From an uncultured Acidobacteriota bacterium (lineage in GTDB: Bacteria > Acidobacteriota > Blastocatellia > RBC074), in contig CADECP010000031.1 of NCBI GenBank assembly GCA_902825875.1, positions 20,212 through 84,211 on the forward strand: a stretch of 64,000 nt of DNA. Reading direction: 5' to 3'. This document shows, piece by piece, positions 51,092-60,296 of this stretch. The number at the start of each line of letters is the position of its first letter. Position 1 is the stretch's first letter. Both the position numbers and the translations under genes were made by a program. The notes beneath the pieces are model-generated. The model did no database searches and was not told the DNA's origin. It saw only the letters and a list, made by a program, of their open reading frames with translations.

Positions 51092-51499
51092 TCAGCTTCG
51101 ATAAGCGGCAGGTTCCACAGGTTCGACGACGACCGCCGTGCCGTAAGCCAGCACTTCCGTCACTCCACCCATGACTTCGTTGGCGTCATACCGAGCGCCG
51201 ATGATCGCGTTGGCTCCGATTTCCGAAGCGTGCTGAATCATAATTTCAAACGCCTCTTCGCGCGCCTTTTCGCAAAGCTGCGTGAACAGCGAAATGTTGC
51301 CGCCAACCAGCGTCTGCAAACCGCCGCCAATCGTGCCGAATACCGACCGCGAACGAACGGTGATGCCACGCACCACGCCCAGATTGCGAGCTACGCGAAA
51401 GCCGGGCAGTTCAAATGCAGTTGTGACCATGTGATGCGCGACGGAATACCGCGGCGCGGCGACTTGGTAAGGTGGTTGCGGAGTGGGAAGGTTTTCCAT
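51092..51499 (-). CDS. YbjQ/UPF0145-family protein
   Basis: 135 residues. [69 protein letters not shown] is characteristic. Assembles as a pentamer in known structures; function unclear, linked to metals by name only. Separated by ~20 bp from the genes on each side. Confidence 0.92.
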   Translation of the reverse strand: MENLPTPQPPYQVAAPRYSVAHHMVTTAFELPGFRVARNLGVVRGITVRSRSVFGTIGGGLQTLVGGNISLFTQLCEKAREEAFEIMIQHASEIGANAIIGARYDANEVMGGVTEVLAYGTAVVVEPVEPAAYRS

Positions 51500-51518
51500 T
51501 GTCGGTTCCTCGTTTGGT

Positions 51519-51941
51519 TCAAGAAAACAAACTGCCTTGTTGATTGTCCTTGGACTCGGCGTCGTATTCCGGCGGAGTCCACAAATAAGTTTCGATTTTG
51601 CAGCGCCCTTTGTCGTTGAACGTGATGCCTTCGGATTCCAGCAATCGCTGTTGCAAATCCGGCGGCGTAGTCATTCCGGCGGTCGAACAGCCGCCTTGCG
51701 AATTGATGACGCGGTGCCAGGGAATGTTCCGTTCGTCTTTCGGAGTGGCATACATCAAATTGCCAATGGCTCGCGCATCGTACCCCGCGCCCAGCACGCG
51801 AGCGACCAGACCATAACTCATGACTCGACCGGCGGGAATTCGCATAACGAGTTCGTAGGCTCGATTGCGGAAACTTTCGTCGTCGCGCGGACGGTTCGGC
51901 GCAGCGTTGCTGATGATTCGTTTGTCGGGTTTATTCGACAT
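51519..51941 (-). CDS. Alkyltransferase-like (ATL) DNA-repair protein
   Basis: 140 residues from ATG 51941. The MGMT C-terminal domain is clear ([20 protein letters not shown], helix, then [12 protein letters not shown]) but the active-site PCHR is PWHR (Trp 75), so it cannot accept an alkyl group. ATL proteins bind O6-alkylguanine and pass it to nucleotide excision repair, fitting uvrB in the same window. A 26-bp repeat lies just upstream at 51960. Confidence 0.9.
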   Translation of the reverse strand: MSNKPDKRIISNAAPNRPRDDESFRNRAYELVMRIPAGRVMSYGLVARVLGAGYDARAIGNLMYATPKDERNIPWHRVINSQGGCSTAGMTTPPDLQQRLLESEGITFNDKGRCKIETYLWTPPEYDAESKDNQQGSLFS

Positions 51942-51959
51942 TGGTTTTGTAAGCACCCG

Positions 51960-51985
51960 GTCGCTACCGCTCCCGGTTCCGTACC
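51960..51985. repeat. Dispersed 26-bp repeat, copy 2 (inverted)
   Basis: Exact inverse of 21733-21758. Lies between the ATL gene and the methyltransferase gene. Confidence 0.9.
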
Positions 51986-52014
51986 AAGCATCCGGTCCCG
52001 GTTCAGTATCGAAA

Positions 52015-52764
52015 TCATTGTTTGAAAGCGACGATTCGCAATCGCCGGTAATCGGCGAACCACAGGCCATCGCGGAACAGTCGTTCACGCAGAGCAGTTT
52101 TGACTTCGGCAAAGATCGCTTGCTGTTCTTCTTCGCTGAAGCCAATTACCAATTCGCGGCGAAACATCTTGATCCAATTTTCCAAGCCGTCTTCGCCGCC
52201 TTCCAGTTTGGTTGGGCGATCAAACAGCAAGGCGCTGGCGACTTCGATGCCGTGTTTTTCCAACAGCGAAGAGTATTCGCCAACGGCAGGAAAATAGTTT
52301 GTCGCTTTGGCTTCGCGCCCGTGCTGGTTGCGAATCGCGCGTTCCAACGCCGTAGCGATTCCGGCGATGTTTCCTTTGCCGCCCATTTCGACGACAAACC
52401 GTCCGCCGGGTTTCAACGCGCGAGCCATACAGATGATGGCAGCTTCGGCGCGCTGAACCCAATGCAGCGCGGCGTTTGAAAAGATCGCGTCGAGCGGTTG
52501 ATCAAAAGAAAAGTCCGAAGCATCGGCAACCAGAAAGTTGATTGCCGGATACGCCGCTTGCGCCGTCGCAATCATTTCCGGCGAACTGTCCAGGCCAACG
52601 ACGTCCGCGCCAGCGTCGGCAATCTGTTTCGTCAGATGGCCGGAGCCACAACCAACATCCAAAATTCGCTCGCCGGATTTGGCGTCCAGCAACGACAGCA
52701 AATCTTCGCCGTATTTAGTGACGAAGGAATGTTTCTGATCGTAAAGACTGGTATCCCACTTCAT
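52015..52764 (-). CDS. SAM-dependent methyltransferase (trans-aconitate-type)
   Basis: 249 residues. ILDVGCGSGHLTKQIADAGADVVGLDSSPEMI (motif I and post-I), FSNAALHWV and LKPGGRFVVEMGG. Layout resembles trans-aconitate 2-methyltransferase and related class I enzymes; substrate not established. Confidence 0.87.
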   Translation of the reverse strand: MKWDTSLYDQKHSFVTKYGEDLLSLLDAKSGERILDVGCGSGHLTKQIADAGADVVGLDSSPEMIATAQAAYPAINFLVADASDFSFDQPLDAIFSNAALHWVQRAEAAIICMARALKPGGRFVVEMGGKGNIAGIATALERAIRNQHGREAKATNYFPAVGEYSSLLEKHGIEVASALLFDRPTKLEGGEDGLENWIKMFRRELVIGFSEEEQQAIFAEVKTALRERLFRDGLWFADYRRLRIVAFKQ

Positions 52765-52770
52765 AGTTTT

Positions 52771-52840
52771 GGTACGGAACCGCGCGCGTGAGCAAGCGGT
52801 GAGCAGCTAAGCCAGCCGCTTGCTTACGCGCGCGGTACTG
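52771..52840. repeat. Inverted repeat sharing words with the 26- and 39-bp repeats
   Basis: Left GGTACGGAACCGCGCGCGTGA at 52771, right CGCTTGCTTACGCGCGCGG ending 52838; arms are inverses with few differences. It links the 26-bp repeat (first 12 bases) and the 39-bp repeat. Confidence 0.82.
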
Positions 52841-52846
52841 CCTCGA

Positions 52847-53296
52847 TTAGCCAAACAGCGGCGGACATTCGCAATCAGCAATTCGCAGGTAAGTGTACAA
52901 CTGCCCGCGATGATGGATTTCGTGTTCCAGCGTCAGATTCAGCAACACGCTGCGAGGCATGGCTTTGTCCGGACCAAAAGGTGCGACCGTTTCTGCCAGT
53001 TCTTCGGCGGTGAAAGCCTTGGCGGTCGCAACCGCTTCTTCGTGGGTTTTGTCGAAGGCAGCGATCAATTCAGCAGTGTCGTTGATTTGCGGCGGAGCTT
53101 CTTTCGGAAAGATTCCGGTTTTGGCCGCGGCGACCAATCCGGCTTCGGCGATCCACAAATGGTTCATCAATTCGCCCAGTGTCATAGCCGAATCCGCCGG
53201 TTTCCAATCGTATTTGTCGTTTGGCGCGGCGGCCATGATTTTGGTGGTTTGTTTGTGAATGCGTCGCCAGTTGCTGACCAAAGAATCCATGTTCAT
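52847..53296 (-). CDS. DinB-family protein
   Basis: 149 residues, four-helix bundle. Metal-binding His 46 (LMNHLW), His 125 and His 129 (LEHEIHHRGQL) are the family pattern. Members act as metal-dependent thiol transferases or hydrolases (bacillithiol, mycothiol type); function in this organism not known. Confidence 0.93.
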   Translation of the reverse strand: MNMDSLVSNWRRIHKQTTKIMAAAPNDKYDWKPADSAMTLGELMNHLWIAEAGLVAAAKTGIFPKEAPPQINDTAELIAAFDKTHEEAVATAKAFTAEELAETVAPFGPDKAMPRSVLLNLTLEHEIHHRGQLYTYLRIADCECPPLFG

Positions 53297-53371
53297 TGTG
53301 TTGATACTCCTGTTATGAGTTGGGTTGATGGAATAAGCGCCGATTGATGGCGCTCACTTTGTTCGAGAAAG

Positions 53372-53998
53372 TTATTTCCGCAGCACGACACGAGCCGGGC
53401 TGCCGTCGCCGTCTTTGATTTTCAACGGCAAGCAAAACAGTTCGTAATCTCCGGGCGGAACGTCACGAAGCGCCAAGCCTTCGACAATGACGACGTTTGC
53501 GCCCAGTAAAACCAGATGAGTTGTCGGCTCGTCAAAGTTGAATCGTTCGACCGACAGATAATCAATGCCGACCAATTGCACGCCGCGTTCGACCAACAGC
53601 CGGGCGGCGTCCGGTGCGATGTAGGTGAAATCTTCGCGGAAGGTTTTGACTTGTGGCCAGAAATCGGAGTTGCGCGATTTGAACAGCACGCGCGTCGCTC
53701 CGTCCAAATCGCTGCGGCTTAAAACTTCAGCGGTGATTGCCGGAACGTCGCCGACATCCACAACTCTGACTGTGCCGATCAAAGTTTCCAGCGGCAATTG
53801 GTCAACGGGTTTGGCTCCGGCGATAAAGTGCGATGGCGGATCAATGTGTGTGCCGATGTGCGTGGTGCAACAGAGCCAGGTGACGTTGGCTACGTCACCG
53901 TTTTCCAGCGACATAATGCGTTCCATTTGAATGCTGGGATCGCCCGGATAAACGGGCAAGTCTGCTGAAATCGGGACAGTGATGTCGTAAATTTTCAT
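53372..53998 (-). CDS. Cyclase/kynurenine formamidase-family hydrolase
   Basis: 208 residues from ATG 53998, preceded by GGAG. Zinc-binding HIGTHIDPPSH is intact, and YDITVPISADLPVYPGDPS at the start is typical. Kynurenine formamidase and related arylformamidases are in this family; no other tryptophan-degradation genes are near, so the name is provisional. Confidence 0.9.
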   Translation of the reverse strand: MKIYDITVPISADLPVYPGDPSIQMERIMSLENGDVANVTWLCCTTHIGTHIDPPSHFIAGAKPVDQLPLETLIGTVRVVDVGDVPAITAEVLSRSDLDGATRVLFKSRNSDFWPQVKTFREDFTYIAPDAARLLVERGVQLVGIDYLSVERFNFDEPTTHLVLLGANVVIVEGLALRDVPPGDYELFCLPLKIKDGDGSPARVVLRK

Positions 53999-54156
53999 CG
54001 TCTCCTGCCGCCAAGATGTGATTGTTGTTGGTGTAAACGCGAAAGCGGCGGCGAGTATAGAAACGGCGTTTTGTAGTGTCAAACTTTGCTCAACCCCGCA
54101 GGCCTGTGTAATCTGTTTGTCTGCTTCCGACGAAACAAACTAAAACAAAGGACAAC

Positions 54157-54972
54157 ATGGAACACGAATTAGAAGTAGCAAGGCGACTGGCGCGCGAAGC
54201 CGGAGCCATCCTGATGGGCTTTTACAAAGGCGACGCCAAAGTCGAATGGAAAGGATATGACGACCCTGTGACCGCCGCTGACAAAGCTGCCAACGTAATG
54301 TTGGTGCGCGAACTGGCAAAAGCTTTTCCGAACGACGCCATTCTTTCGGAAGAAGCCGAAGACGATAAAACACGATTGACCAGCGAGCGCGTTTGGATGG
54401 TTGACCCGATGGACGGAACCAAACAGTTTATCGAAAAGCTGGATGAATTTGCCGTGATGATTGGCTTGGCTGTCGGCGGCGAACCCAAAGTCGGAGTGGT
54501 TTACAACCCGGCGACCGACCGAATGTTTTATGCCGCGCCAGGCATTGGAGCTTTTGTCGAAGAAGCATTGACCACCAAACGATTGCGCGTTTCCGATCTG
54601 GCAGATTCGACGCAAATGATCGCGGCGATGAGCCGTTCGCATCACAGCACGACAGTGGACGCCATTCGCCAAAAGCTGGGTTCGACCGGCGAAATTCGTT
54701 CGGGCAGCGTCGGATTGAAACTGGGGTTAATTTGCGACGGACAGGCGCATTTGTACATTCACAACGGAGCCAAAACCAATCAATGGGACACCTGTGCGCC
54801 CGAAGCCATTTTGAAAGCCGCAGGCGGCAAGATCACGGATACTTCAGGCCAGCCGCTGCAATACAATACTTCTCACGTGCGAAATATGAACGGGATCATC
54901 GCCACCAATGGAACGATTCACGACCGTGTGGTCGAGGCTACGATGGCGGTGTTGGCGGAAATGCGTCACTAA
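54157..54972 (+). CDS. Inositol monophosphatase/CysQ-type phosphatase
   Basis: 271 residues. Metal-site blocks SEEAED (~64-69), VDPMDGTKQFIE (Asp 83, Asp 86) and WDTCAPEAIL. The first resembles 3'(2'),5'-bisphosphate nucleotidases more than inositol phosphatases, so CysQ-like action on PAP is plausible. Li-sensitive Mg enzymes. AAAGGA upstream. Confidence 0.88.
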   Translation: MEHELEVARRLAREAGAILMGFYKGDAKVEWKGYDDPVTAADKAANVMLVRELAKAFPNDAILSEEAEDDKTRLTSERVWMVDPMDGTKQFIEKLDEFAVMIGLAVGGEPKVGVVYNPATDRMFYAAPGIGAFVEEALTTKRLRVSDLADSTQMIAAMSRSHHSTTVDAIRQKLGSTGEIRSGSVGLKLGLICDGQAHLYIHNGAKTNQWDTCAPEAILKAAGGKITDTSGQPLQYNTSHVRNMNGIIATNGTIHDRVVEATMAVLAEMRH

Positions 54973-54974
54973 AA

Positions 54975-55010
54975 ACAGAAAGCAGGGCAATTGTTCAGAT
55001 TGCCCTGCTT
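54975..55010 (-). terminator. Terminator for the beta-propeller gene
   Basis: Perfect 12-bp stem AAGCAGGGCAAT (54980-54991) / ATTGCCCTGCTT (54999-55010), loop 7; followed on the minus strand by TCTGTTTTT. Also lies after the plus-strand phosphatase stop. Confidence 0.85.
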
Positions 55011-55035
55011 CAGAGTTGCGCTTAGTTCGATGCGC

Positions 55036-57918
55036 CTAGTTCGAGAATGAGACTTTGACGCCGGACTTGCTTGCCCTTTCAAGTGTTCCCACCGTTGTCG
55101 TGATAATCACGTCCAGATCGGCTTTGCCAGCCAGTGCCGGTTTCAGCTTGGCGTCAATCATATCAATGGCCGGAACCGTGCCGCCGGAGCCATTCGGTTG
55201 GCCGCCGACAAACACATTGTCCAGAGTTTCGTCGCCGATCTTCAACACAACTTTGTCGGCAAAGCGCCAACCGGTGCCAATCAGACGAATGATGTTCGGA
55301 GCGGCTTCGGTTCCAACAGCGCAAGGCGGGTTGCTGAACGTAATCGAACCGTCAGCATTTACCTTGCCGCATTGCGCGCGCGCTGTGCCGTTGCCGTCGC
55401 CGGAGTTGGTAAAGATTCCAGCCGCCGCGTCCAACACGCGAACTCTGCCACGAACGTTTGTGCCATTGTTGTTGATGACGACTTCAACCAGTTCGGCGGG
55501 TTTCGTGGTGTTGGGAAGAATGAAATTGACCTGTGTTGGCGAGATGAATTGAATTTGTGCCGGAACGCCACCGACTGTGACTTTCACGCCTTTCAATTCG
55601 GTCGGGTAATTCGGACCCGGAGCTTCCATCGTGTCGTTGGCCAGTTTGTCGCCTTGAGCCACAGCCAGCGACCCGCGAGCGACAATGCCTCCATCGAAAC
55701 TGGCGGCGTTGAATGTGGACAAAGCTTCTTCAAACGCCGAAAACGAAGTCGTCGTTTTGTTGCTGTCAATGTTCGTGGTGGCAACGACACTGACAGTGAT
55801 CTCCTGATCCAGCTTTGCGGCCAGGTCTTTGGTCAACGTGACATTGATTTGATCCAGCCCTAAAAATTCCGGCTGGGAACCGGCGAATTGCGGAGTCAGC
55901 GTTACGTCGCCAATTTTGACTTGCAGATTGGGAGTGTTGTGCCAGCCCGTGCCGTAAATAATCAGCAAATTGAATTGCGAATCGTTGCCGACAGCACAGG
56001 GTGGCGGCGTTTGCAGAAAGCTCAATCCGTCTGGTGAAACCTGCCCGCATTGAGCAGTGGATTTTCCTTTGCCGTCTCCTGTTGCGCTGAAAACTCCGGG
56101 AGCGGCATCAATGATTTTTGCTTTTCCGGCAGACTGCACGCCGTTGTTGTTGATGGTGAAATCCACAGTGTCGCCAACGGCAATTTCGTTCGGCACAACG
56201 AAGTTGATTTGCTCTGGCGAAACAAAAATCAAACGCCCGGCCAGACCATTAACAGTAACGGTCACGCCGCCCAACTGAAATGGCAGGTTGCCACTGGGAG
56301 TCGAAAGCGTCGCATTCGCCAATTGAGTGCCGAACACCGCAACAATCGAACCACGAGCCACCTGTGTGTTGTCGTAACTGGCGGCATTGGCAAACTTGGC
56401 TTCAGTGGCGTTTTTGGTGGCTACTGGCAAAACGTACGCCTGAAAAACATCCTGAATCGCCAGAGCATTAGTGGCAATAACGTTCGCTTCGTAATTGAAA
56501 CTGATCGTGTCGCCGGTACTGTCGGCGAAGACCGAAAAATTGTTGGCTCGCTGATCCAGGACGGTAAACGACAGGTCCGTGAAAGTGATTTGTCGGATTT
56601 TGTTTGCGGCAATGTCGTATCGGAAAACTTCGCGGCTGCCATCTGCATTGTCGGATTTTATTCCGCTGGTTGTCGCGGGAGTCAGATTCAGCACCGACGT
56701 GAAAACGACATGCGTTCCGGTGGAATTGACGCTGGGAAAATAATTTAGATCGTTTTTGGTGACATCAACCGCCGTTTGATCTGTGATCTGCGTGAATTTG
56801 GTGGTCGCCGTGCTCAAATCGGCCAGATAAACTTCGCGGACTTTTTCCGTGTTCTTTCCGGCAAAATCACCCGCCGATTCAAACACCAGCTTTGTGCCGT
56901 CGGAACTGATCGGATGCGTGAAGGCCAGAAAAACGTTCATCACGCCATTGGCGGGAAAAGCCGGAGTCCCCGTCGTGTCTGTCACCTGCCGCATCGTATT
57001 GGCCGGATCGCCGATTTTGTACGTGAAAATTTCGCCATTGAAATCGGTATTCTTGTTGGCAGCGGTGTTGGTGAAATTGAATCCCGACACAAACGCCAGC
57101 GTCTGACCGTTGCCGCTAAGATAAGGATTGATATTGAAACCTCTGACGACAAAATTGACCGTGGCGTCCACGTCGCGTGTTGCAGTGGCCTGCGAAAAAC
57201 GTTTGGTGTTTGAGTTGTAAACAAAAATTTCGCCGTTGCCGTCAGGGTTGTCGTTGGTTGGGCCTTCTTTCAGCGCCGTGAATGCCTGAGCGCCTCCATC
57301 AACCGCTTTGAAATTCTGGCGCGTTGAAACGAACGCTATCACCGAACCATCGTCGTTAATCGTCGGCGTGTAATTGCTGAAAATTTCCTTGACGAATTCG
57401 GTGTCTGTGTCTTTGCCGGTGTCGGTGATGCGTTTGATGGTTGGCGTCGTCGAATTTCTAGGCAGATCGGCAACGAAAACTTCGTAATTGCGGTCTTCAT
57501 TTTTGGTTCCGCCCAGATCGGCATTTGAAACAAACACGATCTTGGTTCCGTCGCCGCTGATTGCCGGAGTTTCGTTGTTGATGGTGGTCGTCACCTTGTT
57601 GACGTCGGTTGTGTCTTCCTTCAAATCGGCGGTGTCGGTGATTTGAATGATGCTGCGCGAATCCACGTCGTAAACCCAGATGTCGCGGTTGCTGTCCACA
57701 TTTTTGCCGTTGTAATCGTTGATGGAATCGAAAACGATTCGTTTGCCGTCATTGCTGGCACCGCGAATTTGTGTGCCGATGACGTTGGGCGTAACCGGCA
57801 GCAGGGCAATGGAAACTTCGTCGGTTACGGTTTGTTGGGCGGTGGTGCGGTTGAGAGCGGCAATTGTGCCAAAAACGGCAATGATGAATGAAAGCAGAAG
57901 AATTCTTTTCACGCTCAA
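55036..57918 (-). CDS. Secreted beta-propeller protein with two TIGR03437-like domains
   Basis: 960 residues with signal peptide (ILLLSFIIAVFGTIAALNRTTAQ). Residues ~40-500 contain TolB-like propeller repeats (GKRIVFDSIND, GTKIVFVSNAD, GSVIAFVSTRQ, GTKLVFESAGD, GTHVVFTSVLN). Residues ~505-725 and ~735-960 are two copies of the domain FANAASYDN/FNAASFDGGIVARGS ... FVSPEQINFVVPN/FISPTQVNFILPN, typical of Acidobacteria. Likely a cell-surface or secreted protein. The second domain lacks nothing obvious. Minus-strand terminator follows. Confidence 0.92.
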   Translation of the reverse strand: MSVKRILLLSFIIAVFGTIAALNRTTAQQTVTDEVSIALLPVTPNVIGTQIRGASNDGKRIVFDSINDYNGKNVDSNRDIWVYDVDSRSIIQITDTADLKEDTTDVNKVTTTINNETPAISGDGTKIVFVSNADLGGTKNEDRNYEVFVADLPRNSTTPTIKRITDTGKDTDTEFVKEIFSNYTPTINDDGSVIAFVSTRQNFKAVDGGAQAFTALKEGPTNDNPDGNGEIFVYNSNTKRFSQATATRDVDATVNFVVRGFNINPYLSGNGQTLAFVSGFNFTNTAANKNTDFNGEIFTYKIGDPANTMRQVTDTTGTPAFPANGVMNVFLAFTHPISSDGTKLVFESAGDFAGKNTEKVREVYLADLSTATTKFTQITDQTAVDVTKNDLNYFPSVNSTGTHVVFTSVLNLTPATTSGIKSDNADGSREVFRYDIAANKIRQITFTDLSFTVLDQRANNFSVFADSTGDTISFNYEANVIATNALAIQDVFQAYVLPVATKNATEAKFANAASYDNTQVARGSIVAVFGTQLANATLSTPSGNLPFQLGGVTVTVNGLAGRLIFVSPEQINFVVPNEIAVGDTVDFTINNNGVQSAGKAKIIDAAPGVFSATGDGKGKSTAQCGQVSPDGLSFLQTPPPCAVGNDSQFNLLIIYGTGWHNTPNLQVKIGDVTLTPQFAGSQPEFLGLDQINVTLTKDLAAKLDQEITVSVVATTNIDSNKTTTSFSAFEEALSTFNAASFDGGIVARGSLAVAQGDKLANDTMEAPGPNYPTELKGVKVTVGGVPAQIQFISPTQVNFILPNTTKPAELVEVVINNNGTNVRGRVRVLDAAAGIFTNSGDGNGTARAQCGKVNADGSITFSNPPCAVGTEAAPNIIRLIGTGWRFADKVVLKIGDETLDNVFVGGQPNGSGGTVPAIDMIDAKLKPALAGKADLDVIITTTVGTLERASKSGVKVSFSN

Positions 57919-58158
57919 AAACTCCTTGATCGAAACGCCTCGCTCGCGCGAGCAGCTACGTCGTAAAAACTGTCCGAGCCTGTGTATGCGCTGTATTGTC
58001 TGTTGAGATTGGTGTCGGATTTCAAGCGGCGGATTATACAGAAAGCCCCACTTGCTGTCGAACAGCGGACATGGCGCTCTGAAAGTATTCCAACGCCTTT
58101 GGCCGCGTGTCCCGACGTTTCGATGAACGACGGGTTGCTGCTGCTCTTGCGAAACAAA
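57919..58158. other. Non-coding gap upstream of the propeller gene
   Basis: About 240 bp with no supported gene; it must hold the promoter of the propeller gene but no clear -35/-10 is seen. Confidence 0.45.
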
Positions 58159-58195
58159 AAAACGGGAACACGTCTTTGAGACGCATTCCCGTTTT
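58156..58195 (-). terminator. Terminator of the 88-residue gene
   Basis: AAAACGGGAA (58159-58168) pairs with TTCCCGTTTT (58186-58195), with an inner CGTCT/AGACG stem. On the minus strand it ends in a run of T. Lies 39 bp after the stop at 58234. Confidence 0.88.
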
Positions 58196-58233
58196 GGCCG
58201 GACCTTGAATGGAGATTGACTTGTTCACTGCCG

Positions 58234-58500
58234 TCATGCGGCTTTGGGACTGATGTATTGGTCGTAATGGCGGAACGGTTCCCAGGTTCGATTGCTTTCT
58301 TCTGCAATTGGCTCCGGGAAGCGATCTTCAATATCAACCATCTCCACAGCCTCAATGTAAACCCGCTCCAGGTTTTCGGGATTGAACCCGTTCTGCTGGC
58401 AGGCTCGCACGTGCCGCCGAACAATCGCATCCACTTTTTGGCGCTTGTCATTCGGCAATTTGTTAATCAACTTCAAAGTGTCACTGGTTATTTTCATCAT
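58234..58500 (-). CDS. Hypothetical protein, 88 residues
   Basis: Starts at ATG 58500 or 58497. Sequence TSDTLKLINKLPNDKRQKVDAIVRRHVRACQQNGFNPENLERVYIEAVEMVDIEDRFPE looks helical and charged; no family recognised. A strong terminator follows, which supports it as a real gene. Confidence 0.6.
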   Translation of the reverse strand: MMKITSDTLKLINKLPNDKRQKVDAIVRRHVRACQQNGFNPENLERVYIEAVEMVDIEDRFPEPIAEESNRTWEPFRHYDQYISPKAA

Positions 58501-58897
58501 CCCTAACTTCCCCCTTTCCTGAATTTAATTGTTCTTTTGTTTTTCCCTCGGCTGACAAACCGTCTTACGACAATTTTGCCAGCCAGGTTCTTTTAGCAAA
58601 GCCTTCCTAAGCCGTCTTCTGAACGCAAAATATACTCCCGACACACATAATCCGTTCCTGTTTTTTATGGTCATACCGATTAATTTTCCGTTAGCCAGAC
58701 ACCGGAAATCACCAGCCATTCTATGGAAAAAATCTACCCGGTTTACAGGATTTTTTCCGTATTCCCACAGACAGAACCCACCAAAGTTCGGATTCACCCA
58801 GCCAGCTTGACGGCGTCAAAAGCCGTAAGGCACACTGCCCGCGCTTTAATTCTGATAATCCCACTGACCGCTTCCACAGGTTCATTACTCATAAATT
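58501..58897. other. Non-coding gap before the ferredoxin gene
   Basis: About 400 bp. A 90-codon open frame on the minus strand (58525-58797) has no ribosome site or family pattern. No repeat or RNA is recognised. Confidence 0.5.
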
Positions 58898-59263
58898 ATG
58901 CCGAAGTTTGAACAACACGTTTTTATCTGCACCAACCAACGCCCGCCGGAAAACCCACGCGGCTGCTGTGATCCGCAAGGGTTAGGAAATCTGCAACTGC
59001 TTTTCAAACAGGAACTTTCGGCGCGCGGTTTGAAAACTTCCGTCCGAGCCAATCGCGCCGGATGTCTGGATCAGTGCGAGCACGGCCCGACGGTGGTCGT
59101 GTATCCCGAAGCCGTATGGTACGGCGAAGTCACCGCTGAAGACGTTCGGGAAATTGTTGAATCGCACATCATCAACAAAGTTCCTGTTGCGCGGTTGATG
59201 CTGGCAGATGAATGCCTGAACACCCCGAACTGCGCGCACAAATCGTCGAAACAATCCGAGTAG
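58898..59263 (+). CDS. 2Fe-2S ferredoxin (thioredoxin-like fold)
   Basis: 121 residues. Cluster cysteines Cys 11, Cys 23/24, Cys 56 (NRAGCLDQC) and Cys 60 fit thioredoxin-like ferredoxins. The C-terminal HKSSKQSE tail with Cys 104/111 is extra. Electron carrier of unknown partner, 12 bp ahead of yvcK. Confidence 0.87.
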   Translation: MPKFEQHVFICTNQRPPENPRGCCDPQGLGNLQLLFKQELSARGLKTSVRANRAGCLDQCEHGPTVVVYPEAVWYGEVTAEDVREIVESHIINKVPVARLMLADECLNTPNCAHKSSKQSE

Positions 59264-59275
59264 GTCTTTCCAATT

Positions 59276-60256
59276 ATGGCTTCACCCGATCCAATCAAGA
59301 TCGTCTCCATTGGTGGCGGCACAGGGCTTTCGACTTTACTTTGTGGGCTGAAACGATTTCTCCATCCGCATTCCGTGGAGCCTGAAATCCAACTGACCGC
59401 AATTGTCACAGTCACCGACGACGGCAAAAGCTCCGGGCGGTTGCGAACGGAATTCGACGTGTTGCCGCCCGGAGACATTCGCAATTGTCTGGTTGCGCTG
59501 GCCGACGAAGCCAATCCGCTGACCGCGCTGTTCCGCCATCGGTTTCCGGGCGACGGTTCGGTTGGAGGTCATTCGCTGGGCAATTTGCTGATTCTGGCGT
59601 TGCACCAACTTGGCGGGAACTTTCTGACGGCGATTGAACAAGCCGGGCAATTGTTGGAAATCCAAGCGAGAGTGCTGCCTTCGACGTTGGACAGAGTTGA
59701 TCTGGTAACTCGACTAAACGGCAAAACCGTTCGTGGACAGGTGGCGATCAAATCTCAAAACACGCCGATTCGTGAATTGGCGCTTGATCCGCCGGATGCG
59801 CGCGCCTTGCCGGCGGCTGTCGCAGCCATTTACGAAGCCGATCTCATCACGCTCGGCCCTGGTTCGCTGTTCACCAGCGTGATTGCAAATTTACTGGTCA
59901 AAGGCGTTGCCGAAGCTTTGGCGGAATCTCGCGCACGGAAAATTTATATCTGCAACGCGATGACGGAATTCGACGAAACCGATGGGTTCAGCGCCGAAGA
60001 CCACGTGCGGCAATTACTGGTTTATGCGCCCGCGCTGAAATTGGATTATGCGCTGTTCAATTCCACGCCGATTTCTGCTGAGATGTTGAAAAAGTATGAA
60101 GCTGAAAAAGCTCGACCGATTGAACTGCCGCAGTCTGAACTGTCGGAATCGGGCGAAACTCGTTACGCGGCGCTGCCATTGATTTCCGAATCGCGCGCGG
60201 TGCGTCATGATCCAGAATTATTGAGCCGCGCGATTTTTGAAATTTACGCTCGTTAA
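59276..60256 (+). CDS. yvcK: YvcK/CofD-family gluconeogenesis factor
   Basis: 326 residues. ISIGGGTGLSTLLCGLK (GGGTGLS 13-19), VTVTDDGKSSGRLRTEF, LPPGDIRNCLVAL and LGPGSLFTSVIANLLVKGV match YvcK (GlmR/CuvA) proteins, which bind UDP-sugars and control carbon flow to peptidoglycan and gluconeogenic growth. Next to a 2Fe-2S gene, not the usual rapZ/whiA neighbours. Confidence 0.93.
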   Translation: MASPDPIKIVSIGGGTGLSTLLCGLKRFLHPHSVEPEIQLTAIVTVTDDGKSSGRLRTEFDVLPPGDIRNCLVALADEANPLTALFRHRFPGDGSVGGHSLGNLLILALHQLGGNFLTAIEQAGQLLEIQARVLPSTLDRVDLVTRLNGKTVRGQVAIKSQNTPIRELALDPPDARALPAAVAAIYEADLITLGPGSLFTSVIANLLVKGVAEALAESRARKIYICNAMTEFDETDGFSAEDHVRQLLVYAPALKLDYALFNSTPISAEMLKKYEAEKARPIELPQSELSESGETRYAALPLISESRAVRHDPELLSRAIFEIYAR

Positions 60257-60296
60257 GTTGTTCACCTTTGTTCTGCTGAACCCAATCCGCTAACCC

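Noticed and set aside
58525..58797. 90-codon minus frame
   Set aside because: No ribosome site or family pattern; Trp/Arg-rich like random translation.
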